Positions 1 through 7,879 of a stretch of DNA of 25,424 bases are shown piece after piece. The stretch is from Anaerolineales bacterium. Its GTDB lineage: Bacteria > Chloroflexota > Anaerolineae > Anaerolineales > E44-bin32. Where the stretch lies: contig WVZH01000175.1 in NCBI GenBank assembly GCA_011772595.1, positions 29,066-54,489 on the forward strand, written 5' to 3'. The position numbers were made by a program, and so were the translations under genes. The notes beneath the pieces are model-generated. The model worked only from the letters and a program-made list of their open reading frames with translations, was not told the origin of the DNA and searched no databases. Positions within the stretch are counted from its first letter, which is position 1. Every line of letters begins with the position of its first letter.

Positions 1-87
1 AACAAGCTCCCAATGTTGGTGTGCTTGCTCGGCTTTTTCCACTATGGTAGACTTCTTGCGTTCTTGATACCGAGGACGACAACGTAC

Positions 88-465
88 ATGGCAAAATCCA
101 GAACCGACCAATTGGTCGATCGATTACGGGATTTGCAAAGCAAAACGCCTGATGTTGAGGCTTCCGCAGTCGTTAGCGTCGATGGTCTTACAATCGCCTC
201 CTCATTGCCGGCTGGAGTTGAAGAGGATCGAGTCTCGGCCATGTCGGCGGCGATGTTGAGCCTGGGGGAGCGAATCTCTACAGAATTAGGGCGTGGACTA
301 TTGGATGAAGTCTACATTCACGGGGATCAGGGATACGTGCTCCTCATGTCGGTGGGCGAAGAAGCCGTCCTCACCGTACTTGCTCGGGAGAACGCGAAAT
401 TAGGCCTGGTGTTCCTCGAAATGCGGCGGGCGGCACACGACTTGGAGCAGATGGTTGAGTTATGA
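88..465 (+). CDS. Roadblock/LC7 domain protein
   Basis: A 125-residue protein with the pattern of the roadblock/LC7 (MglB-like) family: an N-terminal helix, a strand reading VVSVDGLTIASS around residues 28-39, then alternating helices and strands ending in a long C-terminal helix. Family members are small dimeric scaffolds that bind or regulate Ras-like or MglA-type GTPases; no GTPase gene lies in the window, so the partner is unknown. The frame is open from position 13, but the ATG at 88 fits the family start (MAKSRTDQL) and has a GAGG about 12 bases upstream, so I prefer it. Its TGA touches an ATG that runs in frame into pyrG, and the two genes share a strand with about 120 bases between the stop and the likely pyrG start. 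Family assignment is confident; biological role is not. Confidence 0.8.
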   Translation: MAKSRTDQLVDRLRDLQSKTPDVEASAVVSVDGLTIASSLPAGVEEDRVSAMSAAMLSLGERISTELGRGLLDEVYIHGDQGYVLLMSVGEEAVLTVLARENAKLGLVFLEMRRAAHDLEQMVEL

Positions 466-471
466 ATGGAC

Positions 472-489
472 ACCAATGCTTGCATTGGT
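472..489. repeat. Perfect inverted repeat before pyrG (8-bp arms)
   Basis: ACCAATGC, a two-base centre TT, then GCATTGGT. It starts seven bases after the roadblock stop codon. No T-run follows, so it is not a standard terminator. It could be an operator for a dimeric regulator or, in RNA, a small stem with a CTTG loop. Confidence 0.6.
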
Positions 490-504
490 CTGGAAGAACG
501 AAAG

Positions 505-538
505 GGTGGGGAGATCACCACAATCAGGTCTCCCCACC
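505..538 (+). promoter_or_regulatory. GC-rich stem-loop in the pyrG leader
   Basis: GGTGGGGAGA (505-514) pairs perfectly with TCTCCCCACC (529-538). Two further inner pairs (one G-U) extend it to 12 bp with a loop of about 10 bases. It ends 50 bases before the pyrG ATG. There is no U-run after it, so classical attenuation is not directly supported. An mRNA-processing, stability or protein-binding role is possible. Confidence 0.55.
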
Positions 539-588
539 ACCTGTTTAACGTGGGTAGAGAGCGCCAATCCTTTCAACCGGAGGCCGGG

Positions 589-2238
589 ATGACACGATAT
601 ATTTTCGTCACAGGAGGCGTCGTCAGCTCTGTGGGCAAGGGGGTCACGGCTGCGGCGATCGGGAAGCTGCTCAAAGAGAGAGGATTCACAGTATCCATTC
701 AGAAGCTCGACCCGTACATCAACGTGGATCCAGGTACGATGAGCCCGTATCAGCATGGTGAGGTCTTCGTTCTGGATGATGGCGCTGAAACTGATCTGGA
801 TCTTGGGCATTATGAACGATTTATAGATACGAGTCTCAATCAAGTGTGCAACGTCACCACAGGTCAAATTTATTCCGAGGTTATCGCCCAAGAGCGGAGA
901 GGCGATTTCTTGGGTGGCACGATACAAGTCATCCCGCACATCACGAATGAGATAAAACGACGCATCGGCCTCGTCTCGCGGACCACGAAGGCCGAGATTG
1001 TAATCGTCGAGGTTGGCGGAACGGTAGGAGACATCGAATCGTTGCCGTTCTTGGAGGCCTTGCGACAAATGCGTACAGACATTGGGCGTGAAAAGACGAT
1101 GTACGTGCACACGACTTGGTTGCCACACATCGGTGCCACGGGCGAACTGAAAACAAAGCCAACGCAACACTCGGTGCGGGAGTTACGCTCGATCGGAATT
1201 CAACCGGATGTCATCGTTGCACGCTCGGATTATGTTGTTGGGGAAGATCTACGAGAGAAAATCGCTTTGTTTTGTGATGTGGAGGCTTTCGCAGTAATCC
1301 CATTAACGACGACACCAATCCTGTATGAGGTCCCACTACTCTTAGAGCATGAACAATTAGGCGAGTTCATCCTCAAACGTTTAAACCTTGAGGCGAGGAA
1401 GAAACCGAAGTGGGCTGAATGGGAGCGATTGGTCGCAATAGAGCGTAGTGAACGACCTAAGGTTCGCATCGCGTTGGTGGGAAAGTACGTTGAGTTGCGG
1501 GATGCATACATGAGCGTGCGCGAAGCGATGCGTCATGCGGCCCTGGCAGTTGGCGTGGAGGCGGAGATTCTCTGGATCCATTCCGTGGAACTGGAGCGTG
1601 GCAAGGGTATGGGTGTGCTCGCTTCTGTGGATGGTGTAATTGTACCGGGAGGATTTGGCTCACGCGGTATCGAGGGTAAGATCGCCGCCGCTCGCTTTGC
1701 TCGGGAAAACAAGGTGCCATATCTTGGTCTCTGTCTTGGGATGCAGGTCATGGTCATTGAGTTTGGCCGTTACGTGCTCGGCTCAGACGATGTTAACTCG
1801 ACGGAGTTCAATCGAAATACACCCCACCCGGTGATCGACCTCCTTCCTGAGCAACGTGGCATAGGAGACATGGGAGGCACGATGCGGTTGGGACTCTACC
1901 CATGTGAACTGTTGCCTGGGAGTGTCGCGCAGCGTGCATATAAGTGCTCACACGTCGAAGAACGACATCGCCACCGGTTTGAATTCAACAATACATACCG
2001 AGAGATTCTTGGTCAACACGGGATGGTGTTCTCGGGATTATCTCCCGACAAGTTACTCGTTGAAATTGCGGAGTTGAGTGATCATCCGTTCATGCTCGGA
2101 AGCCAGTTCCACCCGGAGTTTCTTTCCCGTCCGAACCGCCCCCATCCGTTGTTTCATGCCTTTCTAGAGGCGATCAGGGTGTATGCACACGAAAGAGAAG
2201 GGAGTGAAACAGAGAAACTAGAGAAAAGTGCGAACTGA
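589..2238 (+). CDS. pyrG: CTP synthase
   Basis: CTP synthase converts UTP to CTP using ATP and ammonia from glutamine, the last step of de novo pyrimidine nucleotide synthesis. The 549-residue protein has the usual length and both domains. The N-terminal amidoligase begins with [14 protein letters not shown] and includes the [21 protein letters not shown] segment. The C-terminal class-I glutamine amidotransferase has the nucleophile Cys382 in LGLCLGMQ and the His508/Glu510 pair in FHPE. The ATG at 589 is chosen because GGAGG lies five bases before it and the protein then starts exactly like other PyrG proteins. The reading frame is open 41 codons further upstream to an ATG at 466, which abuts the roadblock stop. 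That extension would cover two inverted repeats and is probably fortuitous. A clear terminator follows at 2397. Confidence 0.97.
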   Translation: MTRYIFVTGGVVSSVGKGVTAAAIGKLLKERGFTVSIQKLDPYINVDPGTMSPYQHGEVFVLDDGAETDLDLGHYERFIDTSLNQVCNVTTGQIYSEVIAQERRGDFLGGTIQVIPHITNEIKRRIGLVSRTTKAEIVIVEVGGTVGDIESLPFLEALRQMRTDIGREKTMYVHTTWLPHIGATGELKTKPTQHSVRELRSIGIQPDVIVARSDYVVGEDLREKIALFCDVEAFAVIPLTTTPILYEVPLLLEHEQLGEFILKRLNLEARKKPKWAEWERLVAIERSERPKVRIALVGKYVELRDAYMSVREAMRHAALAVGVEAEILWIHSVELERGKGMGVLASVDGVIVPGGFGSRGIEGKIAAARFARENKVPYLGLCLGMQVMVIEFGRYVLGSDDVNSTEFNRNTPHPVIDLLPEQRGIGDMGGTMRLGLYPCELLPGSVAQRAYKCSHVEERHRHRFEFNNTYREILGQHGMVFSGLSPDKLLVEIAELSDHPFMLGSQFHPEFLSRPNRPHPLFHAFLEAIRVYAHEREGSETEKLEKSAN

Positions 2239-2396
2239 CTGTAAAGGGGTGGCATCTCGGTGAGGAACGAGTCGCAGCGATTTGAAATCCGTACTGTGAC
2301 TGTACACTGGACTGGGAACAGCATGAAGAGAGAATTTCCTACCGAATGTCATACCGAGCGGATTATGTAAGGGCTTTCATCCTTCATAAATGAGCA

Positions 2397-2429
2397 GGGG
2401 CGGTTCACGAACCGCCCCGAATACTTTTT
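2397..2429 (+). terminator. Intrinsic terminator of pyrG
   Basis: A stem of GGGGCGGTT (2397-2405) and AACCGCCCC (2410-2418) with a CACG loop, followed six bases later by five T on the + strand. It lies between the convergent ends of pyrG and the coiled-coil gene. On the - strand only a weak T-rich tract follows, so it mainly serves pyrG. Confidence 0.85.
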
Positions 2430-2445
2430 CCTACGTTAAACGCGA

Positions 2446-2955
2446 TCATTTCTGATCCGACGGGTTCTTTTCCCCTTCAAGAATCTCGGGCGCCTCCTCT
2501 ATGAATTGCTGCATATCAGCGGTGAGTTTTGCGATGCCGTTGCGTGCTTGGTTGATCAAGCGCATCAATTCCGCTTCGAGAGAGCCCAATGCTTCGATAA
2601 TATAATCGTCTGCTTCGCGCCGGATGATTTCAGCGTCAGCTCGCGCCTGAGCAAGAATCTGCTCTGCTCGTACCTGTGCACCCTCGACGATCGCATCTCG
2701 GGCGACAACATCTTCAGCTTTTTTCTTGGCGAGCGACACCGTTCGCTTCGACTCTTCCTGCGCCTGGGCTAAAACACGATCACGTTGGGCAAGCACCTGC
2801 TGGGCTTTCTTGACTTCATCCGGGATCGAGATGCGCATTTGATCGATGATCTCAAGCATTCGATCCTCGTCGACGACTACATTGTGCGTTAGCGGTATCG
2901 GGCGGCTTTCATTGAATAACTCCTCCAACCGATCCACCAGGTGCAGGATGTCCAT
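2446..2955 (-). CDS. Coiled-coil DivIVA/ATPase-b-like protein
   Basis: A 169-residue protein that looks largely alpha-helical. The first 45 residues form a short charged head (MDILHLVDRLEELF...). Residues about 50-155 are rich in Ala, Gln, Glu, Lys and Arg with heptad spacing (for example QAQEESKRTVSLAKKKAEDV), as in the coiled coils of DivIVA or the F-ATPase b subunit. No membrane segment or catalytic motif is visible. It follows coaD by 102 bases on the same strand. GGAGG lies six bases before the ATG. A possible separate promoter, TTGACC-N17-TACGCT (3051 to 3023), sits just after the coaD stop, but its -10 box is weak. Its position next to coaD and recG suggests a conserved partner; I cannot assign a function beyond a cytoplasmic coiled-coil role. 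Confidence 0.75.
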   Translation of the reverse strand: MDILHLVDRLEELFNESRPIPLTHNVVVDEDRMLEIIDQMRISIPDEVKKAQQVLAQRDRVLAQAQEESKRTVSLAKKKAEDVVARDAIVEGAQVRAEQILAQARADAEIIRREADDYIIEALGSLEAELMRLINQARNGIAKLTADMQQFIEEAPEILEGEKNPSDQK

Positions 2956-3057
2956 TATTTCCTCCGGTCCTCGTTGCTGGTCAATTTGGACCGCAAGCTT
3001 TTTGTTGCAAGGTTCAGGCCGAAGCGTACACCGAATGGCGCTTCAGGTCAACCCACT

Positions 3058-3585
3058 TTAATCACGTAATGAGGTTATGGGGACGACGTTAGGTCCGTCG
3101 TCACCGAGTTCTTTGAAACGCCGTTCAAGCGCCTCGCTAACGTGGTTCGGAACAAGACTGCTGACATCTCCTCCTAAGGAAGCGATCTCTTTGACGGTAC
3201 TTCCTGTGAGAAAGCTGTGCTCCTCACTGGTGATCAAGGCGATGACTTCGATTTCTGGTGCCAGTCGATGATTTGCTAAAGCCATTCGGAATTCGTGCTC
3301 AAAATCTGAAAAGACACGTAGTCCACGAACAATCACCTTTGCATCTATCTCTTGGCAAAAATTGACAATCAAGCCACTAAAGGTTGTAGCGCTGATTTGC
3401 TCGTCATCCTTAAATTCTTTTTGGATGAGTTGGAGTCGTTCTTGCGGAGAGAAGAGTAGGCTCTTTTGTGGCTTGTCGTACACCGCGATAATCAGCTCGT
3501 CAAACAACCGCATGGCGCGTCGAGCAATATCGATGTGTCCATAATGGACGGGGTCGAAGGTGCCAGGGAACACAGCTCGAACCAT
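3058..3585 (-). CDS. coaD: Phosphopantetheine adenylyltransferase
   Basis: CoaD transfers AMP from ATP to 4'-phosphopantetheine, the penultimate step of coenzyme A synthesis. The 175-residue protein opens with the nucleotidyltransferase signature FPGTFDPVHYGHID (the YGH at 15-17 is the T/HxGH motif). It ends with the family's ATP-binding stretch GSTVKEIASLGGDVSSLVP. It is slightly longer than the usual 160 residues because of a polar tail. The ATG overlaps the recG TAA by one base (TAATG), and a GGGAG lies upstream inside recG, so translation is probably coupled to recG. It is cytoplasmic and likely constitutive. In this block it joins the FakA/DegV genes in a lipid and CoA theme. Confidence 0.95.
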   Translation of the reverse strand: MVRAVFPGTFDPVHYGHIDIARRAMRLFDELIIAVYDKPQKSLLFSPQERLQLIQKEFKDDEQISATTFSGLIVNFCQEIDAKVIVRGLRVFSDFEHEFRMALANHRLAPEIEVIALITSEEHSFLTGSTVKEIASLGGDVSSLVPNHVSEALERRFKELGDDGPNVVPITSLRD

Positions 3586-6128
3586 TAGCTCATTTCTCCC
3601 TTCTCAGATGTCCAGAAGCGGTCCATTTCTTGGGCAAGCAGTTTGTGCTCAGGTTGGATCAAATTGGGGTCACTAGCGAAAAGGGCTTTTGCGTGCTTCC
3701 GAGCTTTCTCGATGAGTTGTAGATCTGTGATTTGAGCCGTGCGTAATTCGGCAAAGCCAGATTGGCGGGTTCCGAGAAAGTCGCCCGGGCCGCGTTGTTC
3801 CAGATCGAGTTCGGCGAGCTTGAATCCATCGTTCGTTGCTTCCATCGCATTCAAGCGCTCGTTATCGGCATCATCTTCGGTGTCTGGGATGAGCAAGCAG
3901 TAGGAGGGATGATGCCCGCGGCCAACTCGACCGCGGAACTGATGCAATTGTGCCAGACCGAAACGATTTGCGCCCTCAATAAGCATGACGGTTGCATTAG
4001 GAATATCGACACCAACTTCGACAACAGAGGTTGAGACTAGGGCGTCCAACTCTCCGGCTCGGAATTTCGACATGGTCTTTTCTTTCTCCTCGGGTCGCAT
4101 GCGCCCATGCAAGAGACCCACATCGAAGTTGGGGAAGACCTCCTCTTGTAATTTTTGATGTTCATCCACGGCTGCTTTAGTTTGGATCTTTTCGGAGCCT
4201 TCAACCAGGGGATAGATGATAAAGGCCTGTTTATCGCCTTCAATTTGGGTAATAAGAAATTGGTGTGCGCGGGTACGCTCTTTTGGACGCATGACTTGAG
4301 TTTTGATAGGGATGCGCCCCGGAGGCATTTCGTCAATCACGGATAAATCGAGATCGCCGTAAATGGTGAGCGCCAGTGATCTGGGGATTGGTGTGGCGGT
4401 CATTACGAGAAGGTTAGGATTGTCGCCTTTTTCGCGCAATGTCGCTCGCTGCTCTACGCCGAAACGGTGCTGCTCGTCGATGATTGCAAGTCCCAGCCGG
4501 GCGAATGCCACCGGTTCCTCGAGCAATGCATGGGTTCCGACGACCACTTGTAGGCTTCCGTCGGAGAGCCCCTCACGAATCGATTGCTTCTCCTTTTCGG
4601 GGGTTGCGCCAAGCAAAAGACCGATTCTCTCTTTAGGGATACCGGCGCTGGCGGGAAGGATCTCGAGAAGGGTAAGGTGATGTTGCTCGGCGAGGATGCT
4701 CGTAGGTGCCATGATGGCGGATTGAGCACCATTACGGGCGGTGATGCCGATTGCCGCTGCTGCGATCACAGTCTTACCTGACCCCACATCACCTTGAAGT
4801 AGCCGATTCATGGGTTTGGGAGAGGCGAGATCGGTGCGGATGTCTTGCAGGGCGGTCTCCTGGGATTGCGTTAGTGTGTATGGCAGCGAGTTTTTGAAAC
4901 TCTCAATCCAGGAATCCTCGACAAGGAGCGGTGAACTGCTCAACTGCTCCCACTCCCTTTTTTGCCTCAGCACACCAAGCTGGAGCATGAACATCTCGTC
5001 AAATGCTAATCTGTGTTGTGCTGCGTGGAGAAGATCCCAGTTGTCGGGAAAGTGTATCTGTTGCAAGGCTTGACTTAAAACCATCAGCTGAGCCGATTCT
5101 CGAATCGAGATCGGCAGCGGATCCAGCACTTGCGGTGCCAGTCGATTGACGACTGAATGGATGACCCTGCGCAACCACTTGCTCGACACGCCGGCGGTTA
5201 GTGGGTAGACGGGTACGATCCGATTGGTGTGTAGTTGTTTGCGCTCAAGCAACTCCCATTCTGGGCTGTTCATCGTCAGGCGGCCAAGGTATTGATCGAC
5301 TTTCCCGGAGAGCACAACAGGGCGTCCAGGCTTTAAGCGATCGGCGATCCAGGGCTGATTGAACCATGTTACTCGCATGGATCCTGTGCCGTCACTAACA
5401 GTGGCTTCGATCAGCTTCATGCGACCATCGCGGACCACGCGCAGATTGATCTCGTCGACGGTGCCGATAATGGTGACTTCTTCTCCATACCAAAGTCGGT
5501 TTATTGTCTTGAGCTGCGAGTAATCATCGTACCGACGAGGGAGATGCCACAGAAGATCTCCGAGTGTTTCCAGGTCTAATTTGCGCAGAGTCTTCGCCGA
5601 TTTGGGACCGATGCCAGCGATTGTTGTCAGTGGCGCACTCAGGGCAGCGGATGGCTCCTTCGTTTCGATTGTATCAGCGACCTTGGGTTGCGGTTGTTCA
5701 TCTTCTTGGTATTCAGGTTTTGAAACAGCGGGCGCAATAGTATCCGCTTCAAGGGTTGGTTGCGGTTCATCTGTCGCTACGACAGTGCTCTGTAGTTGAG
5801 CCGCCGTTTCTGTCTGTGTCGTCTGATCTGTCGGATCTAAGGGCAGTTCTTTTGAAATCGGAGGGAATGTTAGGTCTGGAAATTCACTTTGGAGTCGGCG
5901 GACAAGCCCCACCAAGGCTTCTTTTCGGGAGTTTTCCGAAAGCTGAGGGTAGTCACGTAGCCGGGATATGACAACGTCGATCAGGCTCTCTGGAAGATCC
6001 GTATCGCGTGCTTCGGCCTCCCAAGGGTCAAGCATTCGGTGAAGACCCCCGACAATGGCACGATTGTCAAAACCGCGCTCTATCTCAAGACGCAAATACT
6101 TGGCAAGTTTTTCGAGTGCTGGATTCAT
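3585..6128 (-). CDS. recG: ATP-dependent DNA helicase RecG
   Basis: RecG reverses stalled forks and processes recombination intermediates. The protein is 847 residues, about 150 longer than E. coli RecG. The usual RecG start (wedge/OB domain, IAGIGPKSAKTLRKL, DLLWHLPRRYDD) begins only near residue 167. Before it lie a helical region (1-90) and a Gln/Thr/Glu/Pro-rich linker (about 95-165). The helicase core is complete: Walker A GDVGSGKT at 446-453, DEQH at 551-554, TATPIPRS at 577-584, and motifs V/VI in VEVGVDIPNATVMLIEGAN and QFRGRVGRG. The C-terminal FLGTRQSG is typical of RecG. No good ribosome site precedes the ATG; the DegV stop lies 39 bases upstream. The stop overlaps coaD. Confidence 0.96.
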   Translation of the reverse strand: MNPALEKLAKYLRLEIERGFDNRAIVGGLHRMLDPWEAEARDTDLPESLIDVVISRLRDYPQLSENSRKEALVGLVRRLQSEFPDLTFPPISKELPLDPTDQTTQTETAAQLQSTVVATDEPQPTLEADTIAPAVSKPEYQEDEQPQPKVADTIETKEPSAALSAPLTTIAGIGPKSAKTLRKLDLETLGDLLWHLPRRYDDYSQLKTINRLWYGEEVTIIGTVDEINLRVVRDGRMKLIEATVSDGTGSMRVTWFNQPWIADRLKPGRPVVLSGKVDQYLGRLTMNSPEWELLERKQLHTNRIVPVYPLTAGVSSKWLRRVIHSVVNRLAPQVLDPLPISIRESAQLMVLSQALQQIHFPDNWDLLHAAQHRLAFDEMFMLQLGVLRQKREWEQLSSSPLLVEDSWIESFKNSLPYTLTQSQETALQDIRTDLASPKPMNRLLQGDVGSGKTVIAAAAIGITARNGAQSAIMAPTSILAEQHHLTLLEILPASAGIPKERIGLLLGATPEKEKQSIREGLSDGSLQVVVGTHALLEEPVAFARLGLAIIDEQHRFGVEQRATLREKGDNPNLLVMTATPIPRSLALTIYGDLDLSVIDEMPPGRIPIKTQVMRPKERTRAHQFLITQIEGDKQAFIIYPLVEGSEKIQTKAAVDEHQKLQEEVFPNFDVGLLHGRMRPEEKEKTMSKFRAGELDALVSTSVVEVGVDIPNATVMLIEGANRFGLAQLHQFRGRVGRGHHPSYCLLIPDTEDDADNERLNAMEATNDGFKLAELDLEQRGPGDFLGTRQSGFAELRTAQITDLQLIEKARKHAKALFASDPNLIQPEHKLLAQEMDRFWTSEKGEMS

Positions 6129-6167
6129 CGGATTAACTATAAAGGGGAAGTTGGAAATTTGCCAGAC

Positions 6168-7013
6168 TTATTGTAGCAACCCCGCAAAACCCAATGCGGC
6201 TGGACCAACATACGCCCCTAGCAAGGTCGTCGCGTCGACGACCAATGGAGGCGTCGTTACCTGTGAACGAAGTTGGTCTGCCAAGGATCTGGCTTCCTCT
6301 GCAACAGCGGTGTGAAGCACGGCAAGACGTTTAAGGGATCCCCAAGACCTCGCCAAGGAGATCAAATCCTGCACAGCTTTTCCTCGTGTTCGAACGAAAC
6401 CTCTCCGCTCTATTACCCCGCGCTTAACTTCCACCAATAGGCGCATACGCAACATCTTGCCCAGACTTGCAGATAACCAACTCACCCTTCCACTACGCCA
6501 TAGATATTCCTGGGTGTCAATCATGGCGATCAGTCGGACGTTCTCTCGAATCTTTCGCAATCTTTCAAGAATGGGCTCAAGAGGCAAGCCTTCCATGGCC
6601 GCATGTGCGGCTTCTATCGCCTGAAAACCCAAGCCGAGTGAGACTTGTTGGCTATCATAGATATAGACTTGATCACCGAAGGCTTCAGCGGCCTGGTTGA
6701 CGACGTTGATCATCCCGCTCAGCTTGGGTGATAGATGTATGGAAAGCAAGTGCTCATAGCCCGAATCGAGTCGTTCTCGATAGACCTGCTCGAACGCAAG
6801 TGGTGAGGGTACGGCTGTTGAAGGAGGCTTGGAGATGTTGGGAAGGCGTCTATAGAATTCTTCTCTCGAAAGGTCGATGCCATCACGGAAGGTGCTGTCT
6901 TCAATCATCAGCAACGCCGGCACGACCACGATGTCCAGGGATTTCGCCAGATCAAGCGGGATGTCGGAGGTGCTGTCGGTAACGATGGCCACCCTGGCGC
7001 TTGTGTCCCTCAC
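6168..7013 (-). CDS. DegV family protein (FakB-like), copy 1
   Basis: A 281-residue DegV-fold protein. In Firmicutes, FakB proteins of this family hold a fatty acid while FakA phosphorylates its carboxylate. Seen here: TDSTSDIP (12-19), the STAVPSP loop (65-71, matching TSxPSP), HLSPKLSG (93-100), the DSQQVSLGLG loop (120-129), SGRVS (174-178) and a C-terminal LLGAYVGPAALG (264-275). The last motif usually reads GxHxGPG; here Tyr268 replaces His. The start is GTG, overlapping the stop of the upstream DegV gene by four bases (GTGA), with GAGG seven bases before it, so the two are translationally coupled. The FakA-like gene two positions upstream strongly suggests a carrier role; which lipid is bound cannot be read from sequence. 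Confidence 0.88.
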   Translation of the reverse strand: MRDTSARVAIVTDSTSDIPLDLAKSLDIVVVPALLMIEDSTFRDGIDLSREEFYRRLPNISKPPSTAVPSPLAFEQVYRERLDSGYEHLLSIHLSPKLSGMINVVNQAAEAFGDQVYIYDSQQVSLGLGFQAIEAAHAAMEGLPLEPILERLRKIRENVRLIAMIDTQEYLWRSGRVSWLSASLGKMLRMRLLVEVKRGVIERRGFVRTRGKAVQDLISLARSWGSLKRLAVLHTAVAEEARSLADQLRSQVTTPPLVVDATTLLGAYVGPAALGFAGLLQ

Positions 7014-7879
7014 AGAGAATCCTCTTCCGCTTCCAGAACTGCGACGCCGAGACTATCAAGGCCGAGAAAGGAGGAAAGACAGGGTCCGTAGCTTGTCGTC
7101 GTGATGGGAACGTCTGGATGGATCGTTTTCAGTCGCTCTGATATCGATAGGCTTTCGTGGGTAGGTCGAGCGCTATCCTGCAGGATTGCGAGGTGCTCGA
7201 CAGATGAGAACTCGAGCACGAATTCGATCAGCTTTTCGATGGCACGCGATCTGGTGCGCACTTTTTCCATTGGAATCATGCGTCCTTCTTCCAAGGTTAA
7301 GAAGGGAATAATACCTAACATGTTGCCCAGAATCGCCTGAGATCGACTTATAAGCCCGTTTTGCTCAAGGAAGAATAAGTCATCGAGAAAAAAGACCATG
7401 TAGAGTCGTGGAATCATGCCCCGGATTAGACGGATCAGGGCTTCGAAATCATCCCCGCGAGCGACGGCCTCGGCCGCTGCTTGCACGAGCAATCCTAACC
7501 CAATCGTGCTCGTTTGCGAATCGATGACCTGGATATTGGTCCTGCCGAGGAATCGTTGACTCGCTGTATGGGCATTGGCGACGGCATCGCATAGGCCGGA
7601 GGAAGTGTGGATGGAGAGGATCTGATCCGTTTCGGATTGAACTTGCGTATAAAGGGCGGCCATTTGATCGACGGAAAATGGCTCTACTCTGGGGATACTC
7701 TGACATTCGTCGAGTACCGGACGCAGGCCGGACATATCGGTATCCGGCCAGTCCTCTATCGTGTGTGCGCCACAGTTGACTTTCATCGGCGCCAGTGTGA
7801 TTTGATGCCGTTCAGGGAGGCCTGGGATTGTGAAACGTGCTGAACTGTCGGTGATGATATGAATCCGAGCCATACTCAC
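7010..7879 (-). CDS. DegV family protein (FakB-like), copy 2, divergent
   Basis: A 289-residue second DegV protein, clearly different from its neighbour. It keeps the N-terminal TDSSA (10-14), IHTSSG (90-95) and DSQTSTIGLG (120-129). It departs from the family elsewhere. The TSxPSP loop reads VEPFSV (65-70), the LSGT element reads LCDAV (96-100), and the C-terminal HxGPG region reads FLGLDSLG (271-278). These are the loops that contact the fatty-acid carboxylate in FakB, so ligand or phosphate chemistry may differ. The start is GTG overlapping the FakA-like stop by four bases; an ATG two codons later (7873) is an alternative that would begin MARIHIITDSS. It overlaps the next DegV gene by four bases, so all three are coupled. 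Confidence 0.85.
   Translation of the reverse strand: MSMARIHIITDSSARFTIPGLPERHQITLAPMKVNCGAHTIEDWPDTDMSGLRPVLDECQSIPRVEPFSVDQMAALYTQVQSETDQILSIHTSSGLCDAVANAHTASQRFLGRTNIQVIDSQTSTIGLGLLVQAAAEAVARGDDFEALIRLIRGMIPRLYMVFFLDDLFFLEQNGLISRSQAILGNMLGIIPFLTLEEGRMIPMEKVRTRSRAIEKLIEFVLEFSSVEHLAILQDSARPTHESLSISERLKTIHPDVPITTTSYGPCLSSFLGLDSLGVAVLEAEEDSL

Noticed and set aside
505..538. Classical pyrG attenuator terminator
   Set aside because: The hairpin is strong but no U-run follows, so termination there is not supported.
460..1170. 236-codon - strand open frame opposite pyrG
   Set aside because: The conserved CTP synthase occupies the other strand; no motif or ribosome site supports the antisense frame.
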